From: CAZNPL01 sp964574815
GTDB taxonomy: Bacteria; Planctomycetota; Phycisphaerae; UBA1845
Direction of reading: 5' to 3'
NCBI GenBank assembly: GCA_964574815.1
Contig: CAZNPL010000025.1
Coordinates: 34,188 to 98,187 of the forward strand
DNA length: 64,000 nt
Shown here: piece after piece, positions 26,570 through 33,564 of the stretch
Numbering within the stretch: the stretch's first letter is position 1
Layout of the letters: the number at the start of each line of letters is the position of its first letter
The notes under the pieces: model-generated
Database searches by the model: none
What the model was told of the DNA's origin: nothing
Seen by the model: only the letters and a program-made list of their open reading frames with translations
Made by a program: the position numbers and the translations under genes

Positions 26570-26878
26570 ATGGCAGAGGCCTTGGGAATGATTGAAACGC
26601 GCGGCTTTGCCGCCATGGTGGAAGCTTCAGACGCCATGGTCAAAGCCGCAAAGGTCGAACTCGTCTCGTTCGAGAAAATCGGCGGTGGCTACGTCACGGC
26701 CATCGTCCGCGGCGACGTGGCCGCAGTCAAAGCCGCGTGCGATGCGGGCCAGACGGCTGCGTCACGCGTCGGCGAAATCGTCTCCGTGCACGTGATCGCT
26801 CGCCCGCACACGAACATCGACATGGTCCTGCCGCTCGGCCGGGCCGAGGAGGCCGCAAGCGAGGCAAAGCAGCGATAA
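26570..26878 (+). CDS. BMC-H shell protein (hexamer)
   Basis: The 102-residue single-domain BMC protein is the main facet-building hexamer. The Pfam BMC signature is complete: ALGMIETRGFAAMVEASDAMVKAAKVELVSFEKIGGGYVTAIVRGDVAAVKAACDAG, ending with VIARPHTNIDMVLP. It is the only BMC-H in the locus, so it should make up most of the shell. GAAAGGAGG ahead of ATG 26570 is the strongest ribosome binding site in the operon, consistent with high demand. It lies 49 bases after the BMC-T gene. Confidence 0.95.
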   Translation: MAEALGMIETRGFAAMVEASDAMVKAAKVELVSFEKIGGGYVTAIVRGDVAAVKAACDAGQTAASRVGEIVSVHVIARPHTNIDMVLPLGRAEEAASEAKQR

Positions 26879-26960
26879 CCGTGCCCGGCAAGGCATGAGC
26901 AATGAGCACCAAGCTCGTGTCTGGCGTAGTCGACTCGTCGCAGGGCTTCGGTCCGGGAAC

Positions 26961-27050
26961 TCGGCCCGGAGGGACGAGATGAGAATAGCCCACCGATTGA
27001 TCGGTGGGGCTCAAGGGCTCGATTGACATCGGACTCCCGGAGGGACGACT
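26961..27050. repeat. Dispersed repeat ending in CCCGGAGGGACGA
   Basis: A unit starting GAGAATAGCCCA, with a hairpin (CCCACCGATTGATCGGTGGG), then a spacer, ends in CCCGGAGGGACGA at 27036-27048. A second end-motif at 26965-26977 precedes it. The same unit, with a different hairpin sequence but the same ends, is at 59453-59522. It lies in the BMC operon between the BMC-H and BMC-P genes. Confidence 0.75.
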
Positions 27051-27170
27051 GACCAAGGCTGTCCCTTCGCCCTTTGCCAACAGACGCCGCTGAATGCGTA
27101 CACAATCGCTCATGAACGATAGAGCCACCGTTCGCTGCGAAACTCCGCGGCCGCGCATCGGAGCAAGCTG

Positions 27171-27482
27171 ATGTTACTTGCGAAAGTAGTCGGCACCGTC
27201 GTGTCCTCCCAGAAAGAGCCCAGCCTGAACGGGCTGCGCTTCATGCTGCTCCAGCCGGTCGACACCGACCGCGAACCAACCGGCACACCGGTCGTCGCGG
27301 CCGACGCCGTCGGCGCGGGCACCGGCGAGTACGTGCTCTTCGCCACAGGAAGCTCCGCCCGTCAGACACGAATGACCGACCAGCGCCCCTGCGACGCGGT
27401 CATCATGGCGATCGTGGACAACTGGGAGGTGGCCGGTGAGATCAAATACCACAAAGGCGAATCCGAAAGAGCGGCTCGCTAA
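27171..27482 (+). CDS. BMC-P shell vertex protein (EutN/CcmL family), first of three
   Basis: This 103-residue pentamer-forming protein closes the vertices of the icosahedral shell. Family features are MLLAKVVGTVVSSQK at the start, GLRFMLLQPVD, VAADAVGAGTGEYVLFATGSSARQT and the final VIMAIVDNWEV. It is the longest of the three BMC-P proteins here, with a charged C-terminal tail. ATG 27171 follows CGGAG. It is separated from the BMC-H gene by about 290 bases occupied partly by a dispersed repeat, and it precedes the aldehyde dehydrogenase gene by 48 bases. Confidence 0.93.
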   Translation: MLLAKVVGTVVSSQKEPSLNGLRFMLLQPVDTDREPTGTPVVAADAVGAGTGEYVLFATGSSARQTRMTDQRPCDAVIMAIVDNWEVAGEIKYHKGESERAAR

Positions 27483-27530
27483 GCGCATGCGCCCGACCGG
27501 GCCGCATCGGATCCAACAAGGACATCGACC

Positions 27531-28991
27531 GTGTCTCGTTTAACCGATCAACAGGTCGACCAGATCGCCCGCCGCATCCTGCAGCAGGTCGGCTCGGGTG
27601 ACACCACAACGCACCACGCGACCTCGCCGCCCGCCGGCGCCCCCAAAGCCCAATCCGCGCCTGTGCAACCGGGCGTCTTCGCGGATCTCGACGCCGCCGT
27701 GCACGCGGCCACCGAAGCCTTCCACGCCCTCGAAGCCATGAGCCTCGCCGCCCGCGACAAGATTATCGCCGCCATCCGCGAGTCCATGCTCGCCAACGCC
27801 GAAACACTCGCCCGAGAAGCACGCGAGGAGACCGGCCTGGGCCGCTGGCAGGACAAGCTCGTCAAGAACCGCGTCGTCGCCGAGAAGACCCCGGGCACGG
27901 AACACCTCGTCCCCGAAGCCAAGACCGGCGACCGGGGGCTGATGCTCATGGAACGCGCCCCGTTCGGCGTCATCGCCGCCATCACCCCGAGCACCAACCC
28001 GACCTCCACGATCATCTGCAACACGATCGGAATGGTCGCCGCCGGAAACGCCGTCGTCTTCAACGTCCACCCGTCGGCCAAACGCGTCTCGATCCACAAC
28101 GTAGCCCTCATCAACGAGGCCGTCCGAAGCGCCGGCGGTCCGCCCAACCTCGTCACCACCATCGCCGAGCCCACCATCGAGTCCGCTCAGGCCCTGATGA
28201 GACACGAGGGCATCCGCCTGCTCGTAGTCACCGGCGGCCCCGGAGTCGTGAAGGCCGCCATGCAGAGCGGCAAACGCGCGATCTGCGCCGGCCCCGGCAA
28301 CCCTCCCGTCGTGGTCGACGAGACTGCCGACATCGACAAGGCCGCGGAGAACATCATCCTCGGCGGCTCTTTCGACAACAACGTCATCTGCACCGACGAG
28401 AAGGAGGTGTTCGTGGTCGCCTCCGTCGCCGACGACCTCCTCGCCGCACTCAGGCGACACAACGCGGTCGTGCTCGACGGTCCACAGACCAAGCAGATCG
28501 AAAACGCCATCTTTACCAAGCGTCACGGCCCGCGCGCCGCCGGCGTGGTCGACAAGGACCTGATCGGCAAGAACGTCGGAGTCATCCTGGCCAGAATCGG
28601 CGTAAACGTCGGCGAGGACGTGCGACTGGCCGTCGTGGAAGTCAGCTTCAGCCACCCGCTCGTCTGGACCGAGCAGATGATGCCGGTCATGCCGATCGTC
28701 CGGGTCGCAAACGTGGACGAGGCCATCGATGCCGCCGTCCTCGCCGAGGGCGGCCGACGCCACACCGCCGTCATGCACTCGCGAAACATCGACAAGCTCA
28801 GCAAGATGGCCCGGCAGATGAACTGCAGTATTTTCATAAAGAACGGCCCCGCCTACGCCGGCTTGGGCGCCGGCGGCGAGGGCTATTCCTCGTTCTCGAT
28901 CGCCAGCCCGACCGGCGAGGGCATGACCGGCCCGCGCAGCTTCTCGCGTCATCGTCGCTGCGTCTTGGTCGATCACTTCAGGATCATCTAG
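27531..28991 (+). CDS. CoA-acylating aldehyde dehydrogenase of the BMC core (PduP/EutE-like)
   Basis: The 486-residue enzyme oxidises an aldehyde to acyl-CoA with NAD+. Here acetaldehyde from DeoC is the expected substrate. The N terminus LTDQQVDQIARRILQQVG (4-21) is an amphipathic encapsulation peptide. It is joined by a Thr/Ala/Pro-rich linker to the catalytic part: APFGVIAAITPSTNPTST, VTGGPGVVKAAMQSGKRAICAGPGNPPVV, and FDNNVICTDEKEV with Cys287 as nucleophile. The end GPRSFSRHRRCVLVD is typical of BMC aldehyde dehydrogenases. The helix pattern resembles the one before DeoC, suggesting that both enzymes are targeted the same way. GTG 27531 is the start, with AAGGA upstream. Confidence 0.92.
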   Translation: MSRLTDQQVDQIARRILQQVGSGDTTTHHATSPPAGAPKAQSAPVQPGVFADLDAAVHAATEAFHALEAMSLAARDKIIAAIRESMLANAETLAREAREETGLGRWQDKLVKNRVVAEKTPGTEHLVPEAKTGDRGLMLMERAPFGVIAAITPSTNPTSTIICNTIGMVAAGNAVVFNVHPSAKRVSIHNVALINEAVRSAGGPPNLVTTIAEPTIESAQALMRHEGIRLLVVTGGPGVVKAAMQSGKRAICAGPGNPPVVVDETADIDKAAENIILGGSFDNNVICTDEKEVFVVASVADDLLAALRRHNAVVLDGPQTKQIENAIFTKRHGPRAAGVVDKDLIGKNVGVILARIGVNVGEDVRLAVVEVSFSHPLVWTEQMMPVMPIVRVANVDEAIDAAVLAEGGRRHTAVMHSRNIDKLSKMARQMNCSIFIKNGPAYAGLGAGGEGYSSFSIASPTGEGMTGPRSFSRHRRCVLVDHFRII

Positions 28992-29005
28992 AGGCTCGAG
29001 CTCAA

Positions 29006-29581
29006 ATGGATACGCCGCCCGCCATCGCCCTCTTCGAGTTCGACAGCATCGTGGTCGGCACGCACGCGGCCGACGCCATGGTCAAGAAAGCCCCGATCAC
29101 GATCTTCCGAATCGGAACAGTCCAGCCCGGCCGCTACCTGGTCCTGATCGGTGGCTCGGTCGCTGCCGTGGAAGAGTCCCGCAGAGAGGGCCTGCGGACC
29201 GGAGGCGAGGCGATCACCGATGAGATTTTTCTCCCCGACGTTCACCCCCAGGTGTACGCCGCCGTCAGCGGCCACCGCCACCCGAACGAAGGCGACGCCC
29301 TCGGGATCATCGAATCGTCCGTCATGCCCATCGTTGTGGCCGCCGCCGACAAAGCGGTCAAGGCCGCCATGGTCACCATCGTCGAGATTCGCCTGGGCGA
29401 CGGCCTCGGCGGAAAGGGCATCGTCCACGTCAGCGGCGCCGTTCGCGACGTCCAGGCCGCAATCTCCGCCGGCGTGGCCGTCGGCACAAAACCCGGCGTC
29501 ACCACACGCTACATCATCATTCCGATCCAGCACGACGAACTCCGCGAAAGAATCAAAGCCACCACGGAGTTCCAAGCATGA
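29006..29581 (+). CDS. PduT-like tandem BMC shell protein without the Fe-S cysteine
   Basis: The 191-residue protein has two BMC domains in PduT order. The first is ALFEFDSIVVGTHAADAMVKKAPITIFRIGTVQPGRYLVLIGGSVAAVEES, the linker is EIFLPDVHPQVYAAVSGH, and the second is ALGIIESSVMPIVVAAADKAVKAAMVTIVEIRLGDGLGGKGIVHVSG. In PduT a cysteine in the CPG turn of domain 1 binds a 4Fe-4S cluster in the central pore. Here that position is Gln40 (TVQPGRY), so no cluster is expected and the pore chemistry must differ. It lies 14 bases after the aldehyde dehydrogenase. The second tandem shell protein of the locus, it belongs to a different class from the one at 25888. Confidence 0.88.
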   Translation: MDTPPAIALFEFDSIVVGTHAADAMVKKAPITIFRIGTVQPGRYLVLIGGSVAAVEESRREGLRTGGEAITDEIFLPDVHPQVYAAVSGHRHPNEGDALGIIESSVMPIVVAAADKAVKAAMVTIVEIRLGDGLGGKGIVHVSGAVRDVQAAISAGVAVGTKPGVTTRYIIIPIQHDELRERIKATTEFQA

Positions 29582-29646
29582 TCACCCCGCCATGTAACCA
29601 TCGACACGCTCGCATGCTCCAGCCCGAAGGGCCGGCAGACCGTAGA

Positions 29647-29682
29647 CGTGGGCAAGTCCGCCTTAGGCGGACGCCGCCCACG
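29647..29682. repeat. Nested hairpin inside the BMC operon
   Basis: The outer arms CGTGGGC and GCCCACG and the inner arms GTCCGCC and GGCGGAC pair around a TTA loop. The inner hairpin recurs at 20161-20195 and 52971-52995. It lies between the PduT-like gene and the second BMC-P gene and could stabilise or attenuate the transcript, separating the last two vertex genes from the rest. Confidence 0.65.
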
Positions 29683-29777
29683 GACATGCTCAGAGAGCGC
29701 AATGCCACCCCGGCCCGCGCTCCAAACTGGATGTTCGTGATGCCCACGCTAAACGACTACTCCGGGGGATCAGTGCC

Positions 29778-30062
29778 ATGCTCCTAGGCCGCGTCATCGG
29801 AACCGTCGTCGCCTCCGTCGTTTACGAGGGGCTCGAGGGCGTCCGCTTGCTCATCCTACAGCCACTCGACCGTACGGGCACACCCAAGGGAAAGCCGCTC
29901 GTCGCCGCGGACGCCGTACGCATGGCCGGTCCCGGAGAGCTCGTCACCTACGAAGGCGGCCGCGAGGCCGCCCTGGCCCTCGACCCGTGGTTCGTCCCGG
30001 TCGACCACACCATCGTCGGCATCGTAGACGCCGTCAGCCGCCCCGACTGGAGAGAGGCATGA
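29778..30062 (+). CDS. BMC-P shell vertex protein, second of three
   Basis: The 94-residue EutN/CcmL-type pentamer protein has MLLGRVIGTVVASVVYEGLEGVRLLILQPLD, GKPLVAADAVRMAGPGELVTYEGGREAAL and the terminal VDHTIVGIVDAVSR. It differs clearly from the other two BMC-P proteins, so the shell has distinct vertices, as seen in other three-BMC-P loci. ATG 29778 follows GGGGGAT. Its stop overlaps the next start as ATGA, coupling translation of the two vertex proteins. Confidence 0.93.
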   Translation: MLLGRVIGTVVASVVYEGLEGVRLLILQPLDRTGTPKGKPLVAADAVRMAGPGELVTYEGGREAALALDPWFVPVDHTIVGIVDAVSRPDWREA

Positions 30063-30331
30063 TCCTCGGCCGCGTCAAAGGAGAGGTCGTCGCCACCATC
30101 AAACACCCCGCATACGCCAACTGGCGCATGCTCCAGCTCGACCGCATCGACCCGGAAGGCAATGAAACGGGTGCCTACCTCGTCGCCATCGCCGCGGTGG
30201 ACGCCGGCGTAGGCCAGACCGTCCTCGTCATCGACGAAGGCAACTCCGCTCGCCAGGTAGTAGGCGATCCCCAGGCCCCCATCCGCTCCGTCATCGTCGG
30301 CATCATCGACGAGATCACGCACAGCCCGTAA
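30059..30331 (+). CDS. BMC-P shell vertex protein, third of three
   Basis: The 90-residue EutN/CcmL-family protein has MILGRVKGEVVATIKHPAYANWRMLQLDRID, AYLVAIAAVDAGVGQTVLVIDEGNSARQVVG and SVIVGIIDEI. Start ATG 30059 overlaps the stop of the preceding vertex gene. AGAGAGG lies just upstream. It is the last recognised gene of the BMC operon. The following 240 bases carry no further shell gene, phosphotransacylase or kinase. Confidence 0.93.
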   Translation: MILGRVKGEVVATIKHPAYANWRMLQLDRIDPEGNETGAYLVAIAAVDAGVGQTVLVIDEGNSARQVVGDPQAPIRSVIVGIIDEITHSP

Positions 30332-30574
30332 GAGGCGTCAGGAATCTTTCATCCGCAAGGCACCTGAAAACGGGCGCCAATCGACAAATGACTTGCCACT
30401 GGACCCTTTCCGTGGTAATGAGCCCACCATCGAAGGATAGGTGCGATCGCCCGGGCCGGTGACTCGCTGGTATTAGACAGTTCGAATCGTCTGGCCGCAG
30501 GTCGACATTCCAAGAAAAGTCAGTGTCCGAGCCCCGGACACACGGGAAAGGATCGTTTCGGAAAGGGACAAACC

Positions 30575-31237
30575 ATGAAAACCACACGGATCGTTTATGC
30601 GCTTGCGTTTACAGCGGCCGCCGCCTTCGCCGCCGGGCCCGCCTGGGCCAAAGACAAAAAACCGGCGCAACAGGAACACAAGCACGAGCACGGAGAGCAC
30701 CACGGCCACGACCACGGCGAACCCGACATGGACGCCGCCATGGAAGCGTGGGCGAAAGCGAACGCCCCGGGACCGCACCACAAACTCCTGCAACCGTTTG
30801 TCGGAAAATGGAAGACAGCCACCAAGATGCGGATGGCCCCCCAGGCCCCATGGCAGGAATCAACCGGCACGAGCGAAGTCACTTGGATCTTCGACGGCCG
30901 CTTCATCAAGGAAGTATTCCGCGGCGAGGCGATGGGCATGCCCTTCAAGGGGGTGGGCTACTACGGATACGACAACCTCCGCGAGGAGCACATCGGCATC
31001 TGGATGGACAGCATGTCCACCACCATCTCACGGACGACCGGAACCTACGACGCCGACAAGAAGGTGTTCACGCTGCACGGCAAAATGGACGACCCCATGA
31101 GCGGAGCCCGTGACATCCCGTTCAAGATCGTTCACCACGTGCACGACAATGACAAACACGTCATGGAGTTCTGGAACCCACCCCCCGGCGGCGGCGATAT
31201 GTTCAAATCGATGGAAATCGAGTACGTGCGACAGTAG
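30575..31237 (+). CDS. Exported DUF1579 family protein with His-rich N terminus
   Basis: The 220-residue protein has a signal peptide (MKTTRIVYALAFTAAAAFAAGPAWA). A His/Glu/Lys-rich stretch follows (about residues 32-50), such as HKHEHGEHHGHDHGE, which could bind metal ions. The rest is a DUF1579 domain: LLQPFVGKWKTATKM, EVTWIFDGRFIKEVFRG, GYDNLREEHIGIWMDSM and VFTLHGKMDDPMSG. DUF1579 proteins are common in Planctomycetes, and their function is unknown. GAAAGGG precedes ATG 30575. A strong terminator hairpin follows the gene. It is separate from the BMC operon upstream and not obviously related to it. Confidence 0.85.
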   Translation: MKTTRIVYALAFTAAAAFAAGPAWAKDKKPAQQEHKHEHGEHHGHDHGEPDMDAAMEAWAKANAPGPHHKLLQPFVGKWKTATKMRMAPQAPWQESTGTSEVTWIFDGRFIKEVFRGEAMGMPFKGVGYYGYDNLREEHIGIWMDSMSTTISRTTGTYDADKKVFTLHGKMDDPMSGARDIPFKIVHHVHDNDKHVMEFWNPPPGGGDMFKSMEIEYVRQ

Positions 31238-31266
31238 TCCGCACCGCCCGCTCATCGAAAACAAAT

Positions 31267-31308
31267 GCCCGCTGCGGAGCCGAGCACCACGTGCAATCCG
31301 CAGCGGGC
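31267..31308 (+). terminator. Rho-independent-like terminator after the DUF1579 gene
   Basis: A perfect 12-base stem (GCCCGCTGCGGA with TCCGCAGCGGGC) with an 18-base loop is followed by TTCCTGCTTTCT. It is positioned 30 bases after the stop codon. Confidence 0.65.
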
Positions 31309-31492
31309 TTCCTGCTTTCTACTGAGAACGAAGATCCTCCCCGATCCCGTCGACGAAAAACTCGACCACGCCGCATCGCGGGCAGACGTAAACATCGAAT
31401 CGCCCGTGCAAAGGCCCATCCGATCAACCTGCTATTCGGGGTTCCGTTTCGCTCAACCTCCTGCTACATTCTTTCCGCCCGGAGCAAAACCA

Positions 31493-32239
31493 ATGCCCGA
31501 CAAGCGAAAACACCGCGGCGCCCACCCCGAAGACGCCCGGCTGTTCAACGACGCCCAACTCCCCGCACTACGCCGCGCCGTCCACGAATACTCTTGGCTC
31601 CTCACCCGAGGCTACGCCGACGAGTCCGCCCTCAAACTCGTCGGAGATCGCCACGATCTCACCGCCCGCCAACGCCTCGCCGTCTGGCGATCCGCATGCT
31701 CCGACCAGGCCCTCCAATCCCGAACCAAGACCCTCACTCCCCTCTCCGCCTGCGCGTCCAAACGCCTCGCCGCCGACGGCTACAATCTGCTCATCACCAT
31801 CGAAAGCGCCCTCTCCGGCGCAATTCTTCTCGTAGGCCGCGACGGCGCCTTCCGCGACCTCGCCAGCATCCACGGAACCTATCGCAAAGTCGAGGAAACT
31901 CGGCCCGCAATCGAACTGATCATCGATTACCTGCACGACACCCGAGCCGCCTCACTGGATTGGTACCTCGACCGGCCTGTCTCCAATAGCGGGCGACTCA
32001 AGACCCTGATCGCCGAAATCCTCGAAGACCGCGCGGTGAAGTGGAACATCGAGCTCCCGGACAACCCGGACACCGTCCTCGCCGAGTGGCCCGGACCCGT
32101 GATCACGTCCGATTCCTGGGTGCTGGACCGCTGCAATCGATGGGTCAATCTGGCCGGCGAGCTGATCCGATCGCGCCTGCCCCAAGCATGGCTTGTGGAC
32201 CTGCGAACCGTGGGCGAGAAACACACCAACACGCTGTAG
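31493..32239 (+). CDS. DUF434 family protein
   Basis: The 248-residue cytoplasmic protein matches the DUF434 family (COG2454): KHRGAHPEDARLFNDAQLPALRRAVHEYSWLLTRGYADESALKLVGDRHDL at the N terminus, then LAADGYNLLITIESALSGAILLVGRDG and DLASIHGTYRKVEET. The conserved DGYNLLIT and later acidic residues (SLDWYLDRPVSNSG, VITSDSWVLD) suggest a PIN/NYN-like metal-binding fold, which is inference. CCCGGAGC precedes ATG 31493. The frame remains open upstream to 31265, but that part crosses a terminator. No functional partner is adjacent. Confidence 0.8.
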   Translation: MPDKRKHRGAHPEDARLFNDAQLPALRRAVHEYSWLLTRGYADESALKLVGDRHDLTARQRLAVWRSACSDQALQSRTKTLTPLSACASKRLAADGYNLLITIESALSGAILLVGRDGAFRDLASIHGTYRKVEETRPAIELIIDYLHDTRAASLDWYLDRPVSNSGRLKTLIAEILEDRAVKWNIELPDNPDTVLAEWPGPVITSDSWVLDRCNRWVNLAGELIRSRLPQAWLVDLRTVGEKHTNTL

Positions 32240-32435
32240 TGGCGCGGTATAACGTTCTCTCTTCCGCCCCACAAGCTCGGCAAGCCCGGCCTGGGCACGT
32301 GCGCCGAGAAGGCTGCCATGGGCAAGCGAAGTCGCCTCCGGCGGGGGAGCTTGCCCGTGCGATTCTCCACTCCGGCGACGGTAGCGCACCACACTCGCCG
32401 CACTGGACACACGGCAGATCCGGCAACGGCCCCAT

Positions 32436-32924
32436 TCAGTCTCGCCCGATCCGCTCGATTCTGCGAGCCAGCTCCTCCCGGCCCAGCCCGTCGAAATCGA
32501 GCTCCGTCAGCCGCCGGATCTTACCCCCCAGCCGCTCGGCCGTCTCGACGGCTAACGCCACCCGCTCCTCATCCGTCCCCGGATGCGCCACCGGGTCCTC
32601 GATCGGCCAGTTCACACGGATCGGGGCCCCTGACCAATCCGGGCACGTCCCGGCCGCCACCGACGCACACAGCGTGATCACCAGATCAAGCGGCTCATCC
32701 CGGTACACATCCCAACTTTTGGAACGCTGCCCCGCCATCGGCACTCCGAGACGCTCCATCGCCGCCTCAGCCAGCGGATGGATGTAACCGAGCGCGAACG
32801 CCCCGGCACTGTGAGCCTCAAACCGCTCGGACGCAACGTGCCGCAGAAGCGCCTCGGCCATCTGTGATCGACAGGCATTTGCCGTGCAGATGAACAGCGT
32901 CTTGATTTGCCCGCTCATGCTCAT
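32436..32924 (-). CDS. ArsC-like low-molecular-weight phosphatase (arsenate reductase family)
   Basis: The 162-residue protein has the P-loop CTANACRSQ (Cys13, Arg19) of low-molecular-weight protein tyrosine phosphatases. It also has the region VITLCASVAAGTCPDW with two further cysteines, as in thioredoxin-coupled arsenate reductases that reduce arsenate through a three-cysteine relay. VNWPIEDPVAHPGTDEE provides the conserved Asp-Pro loop. No arsR, acr3 or arsB gene is nearby, so a role in arsenate resistance is unproven and a general phosphatase is possible. Two close ATG codons (32924, 32918) can serve as start. The gene is divergent from ispF with about 55 bases between them. Confidence 0.85.
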   Translation of the reverse strand: MSMSGQIKTLFICTANACRSQMAEALLRHVASERFEAHSAGAFALGYIHPLAEAAMERLGVPMAGQRSKSWDVYRDEPLDLVITLCASVAAGTCPDWSGAPIRVNWPIEDPVAHPGTDEERVALAVETAERLGGKIRRLTELDFDGLGREELARRIERIGRD

Positions 32925-32979
32925 TAGCTTACCGGTTTCGCGTTTTCGGGCCAATCCCGGCGCGGAAGGACGCACCCAA

Positions 32980-33474
32980 ATGGCTGAGCGCATACGAGTC
33001 GGGATCGGATACGACATCCATCGATTGGTCAGCGACCGCCCCCTGATCCTGGGCGGCGTGGAAATCGACTACGAGCGCGGCCTGCTCGGCCACAGCGACG
33101 GTGACTCCGTGCTGCATGCGGTCATCGACGCCCTCCTGGGGGCCGCCGGACTGGGCGACATCGGGGAGCTCTACCCCGATACCGACCCAGTCTTCAAAGG
33201 CGTCGACAGCGGCGACCTCCTCACGGACGTGATCAAACGAGTCGAAACCGCGGGATGGACGCCCGGAAACCTCGACCTCATCATCCACGCCGAGCGCCCC
33301 AACCTCTCCGGCCACAAGCAGGCCATCGCTGAGTCGGTGGCCAGGCTCGTCAAGCTGTCTCTCGAACGGGTCAACGTCAAGGCCAAGACCAACGAAGGGC
33401 TGGGGCCGGTCGGCAATCGCGACGGCATCGCCTGCACGGCGATCGTCTCACTCTACCCCGCACCGGCGACCTGA
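32980..33474 (+). CDS. ispF: 2-C-methyl-D-erythritol 2,4-cyclodiphosphate synthase
   Basis: The 164-residue enzyme of the MEP isoprenoid pathway cyclises CDP-methylerythritol 2-phosphate, releasing CMP. The metal ligands are visible as GYDIHRL (Asp12, His14) and the HSDGDSVLHAVIDALLGAAGLGDIG block (His46). The C terminus has NVKAKTNEGLGPVGNRDGIACTAIV, the typical trimer-interface loop. ATG 32980 follows GGAAGGA and gives the family's usual length. The longer open frame reaches into the divergent arsC-like gene. ispD is not adjacent. cysS follows in the same direction, an arrangement seen in many bacteria. Confidence 0.95.
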   Translation: MAERIRVGIGYDIHRLVSDRPLILGGVEIDYERGLLGHSDGDSVLHAVIDALLGAAGLGDIGELYPDTDPVFKGVDSGDLLTDVIKRVETAGWTPGNLDLIIHAERPNLSGHKQAIAESVARLVKLSLERVNVKAKTNEGLGPVGNRDGIACTAIVSLYPAPAT

Positions 33475-33564
33475 TCTCCGCCGCGCTCCCCTTATAGACC
33501 AGAGTCGCTATAATCGGCGGCCGGTCAATTTGGTATCGCTTCAAGATTGCAGGAAACAGGCGAG

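Noticed and set aside
24387..30331. Planctomycete PVM-type (fucose/rhamnose) microcompartment
   Set aside because: The aldolase is DeoC, not a class II fuculose/rhamnulose aldolase. No PduL or DeoR regulator is present, and an RpiB-like domain and a PduT-like shell protein are. These point to the SPU type.
32436..32924. Arsenic resistance operon
   Set aside because: Only the ArsC-like reductase is present. Its neighbours are DUF434 and ispF, with no regulator or efflux gene.
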